Positions 63,280 to 64,000 of a stretch of 64,000 nt of DNA are shown here, piece by piece (positions within the stretch are counted from its first letter, which is position 1; each line of letters opens with the position of its first letter). Source of the stretch: Thermococcus profundus (GTDB taxonomy: Archaea; Methanobacteriota_B; Thermococci; Thermococcales; Thermococcaceae); contig NZ_CP014862.1 of NCBI RefSeq assembly GCF_002214585.1, forward strand, positions 1,798,001 through 1,862,000. Direction: 5' to 3'. The notes beneath the pieces are model-generated. The model did no database searches and was not told the origin of the DNA. It saw only the letters and a list, made by a program, of their open reading frames with translations. The position numbers and the translations under genes are program-made.

Positions 63280-64000
63280 ATGGAGGATGAGAAACCCTTC
63301 ACCTCCAGCCAAAACGGCGAGACGATCGATCTGGGGATCGATTTTTCGACGACGGAGGAGATAAAGGTACCTGAGAAGCTCATAGACCAAGTCATCGGTC
63401 AGGAGCACGCGGTCGAGGTCATAAAAACCGCGGCCGGCCAGAGAAGGCACGTCCTCTTAATAGGCGAGCCCGGAACCGGAAAGTCAATGCTCGGACAGGC
63501 GATGGCTGAGCTCCTGCCGACGGAAAACCTTGAGGACATCCTGGTGTTTCCCAATCCGGAAGACGAGAACATGCCGAAAATAAAGACCGTCCCCGCGTGT
63601 CAGGGCAAGAGGATCGTCGAGAAGTACAGGGAGAAGGCCAAGAGCCAGGAGAGCATCAAATCGTACCTTCTCCTCGCAGTGGTCTTCATGGTAATGATGG
63701 CCGTCATGATAGACTACAACACCACCAACTTTCTCATGGGACTTTTCGTGATAATCCTCACCATGATGGTCCTCTCCAACATGAGGATGAGGACGAGCGT
63801 TCTAGTACCCAAACTCCTCATCGACAACTGCGGAAGGAGAAAGGCACCCTTCGTCGATGCAACGGGCGCACACGCGGGTGCCTTACTGGGCGACGTGAGG
63901 CACGACCCGTTCCAGAGCGGCGGCCTCGGAACACCGGCCCACGAGCGCGTTGAGCCCGGCATGATCCACCGCGCAAACAAGGGAGTTCTCTTCATAGATG
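63280..64000 (+). CDS. lonB: LonB protease, N-terminal part (runs off the window)
   Basis: The frame is open to the last base, so only about 240 of an expected 620-1000 residues are present. Walker [14 protein letters not shown] lies near residue 65. Two TM helices ([18 protein letters not shown] and [16 protein letters not shown], about 130-170) are inserted in the AAA domain, the hallmark of membrane-anchored archaeal LonB; GVLFID at the end is the start of Walker B. It degrades misfolded membrane and soluble proteins. ATG at 63280 with GAGGGATGAGC upstream; an ATG at 63274 is possible. TATA-like AAGTTATAAG near 63218. Confidence 0.92.
   Translation, partial: MEDEKPFTSSQNGETIDLGIDFSTTEEIKVPEKLIDQVIGQEHAVEVIKTAAGQRRHVLLIGEPGTGKSMLGQAMAELLPTENLEDILVFPNPEDENMPKIKTVPACQGKRIVEKYREKAKSQESIKSYLLLAVVFMVMMAVMIDYNTTNFLMGLFVIILTMMVLSNMRMRTSVLVPKLLIDNCGRRKAPFVDATGAHAGALLGDVRHDPFQSGGLGTPAHERVEPGMIHRANKGVLFID

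Overview
The window is chromosomal DNA from a hyperthermophilic euryarchaeon of the order Thermococcales, almost certainly Thermococcus or a close relative. The markers are an archaeal histone, TFB, Spt4/Spt5, Rpo7, FtsZ, archaeal LonB, Gar1, CGP-CTERM surface anchors, a class III signal peptide, tRNA genes with encoded CCA, TATA promoters of the BRE/TTTATATA type and GGTGAT/GGAGGT ribosome sites. No function was checked by database search; all calls come from reading motifs.

Region 1 (1-22435, + strand) is the most unusual part. It holds a truncated pentapeptide-repeat ion channel, a MIT-AAA ATPase of Vps4 type, a giant PEGA-repeat membrane protein, a soluble Hanks-type kinase with a helical N-terminus, a transmembrane PEGA-PP2C phosphatase, a beta-propeller/PEGA/transmembrane kinase, an ESCRT-III (Snf7)-like coiled-coil protein, a second MIT-AAA ATPase and a second propeller/PEGA/transmembrane kinase. 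Gene gaps are mostly very short. The natural reading is a trans-envelope phospho-signalling system (outside sensors, inside kinases and phosphatase) that controls an ESCRT-III/Vps4-like membrane-remodelling module. The same window carries ftsZ, so this module is probably not the main division machine. A slipin/NfeD membrane pair follows from its own promoter.

Region 2 (22.5-30.9 kb) is housekeeping: thymidine kinase, DUF371, a DUF835 membrane protein, a biotin-dependent decarboxylase/carboxylase subunit, a HemK-like methyltransferase, and a minus-strand set for S27ae, S24e, dephospho-CoA kinase, Spt4, Rpo7 and pyrophosphatase.

Region 3 (31.0-36.3 kb, minus strand) is an accessory surface operon: two winged-helix regulators, two DUF1102 (possibly TasA/AbpA-like) secreted subunits, a dedicated signal peptidase, a Cys/Gly-rich secreted protein and a DUF5305 membrane protein. 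A leader with several nested hairpins, one masking the ribosome site, precedes the first subunit.

Region 4 (36.3-47.0 kb) has tRNA-Gln, a palindrome-rich non-coding stretch, tRNA-Arg, dCTP deaminase, the ribosomal/translocation operon ftsZ-secE-spt5-L11-L1-L10-L12, D-aminoacyl-tRNA deacylase, a PhoU-like regulator and a tandem-duplicated BtuF lipoprotein.

Region 5 (47.0-56.3 kb) lies between tRNA-Pro and tRNA-Thr and carries three large CGP-CTERM surface proteins, two with PEGA repeats and one with an inactive-looking zinc-peptidase fold. Region 6 (56.3-64 kb) is housekeeping: PIN protein, pilin-like peptide, histone, phosphodiesterase, TFB, Gar1, purine permease, DtxR regulator, JAMM protease, RidA, an internally duplicated unknown protein and the start of LonB, which runs off the window.
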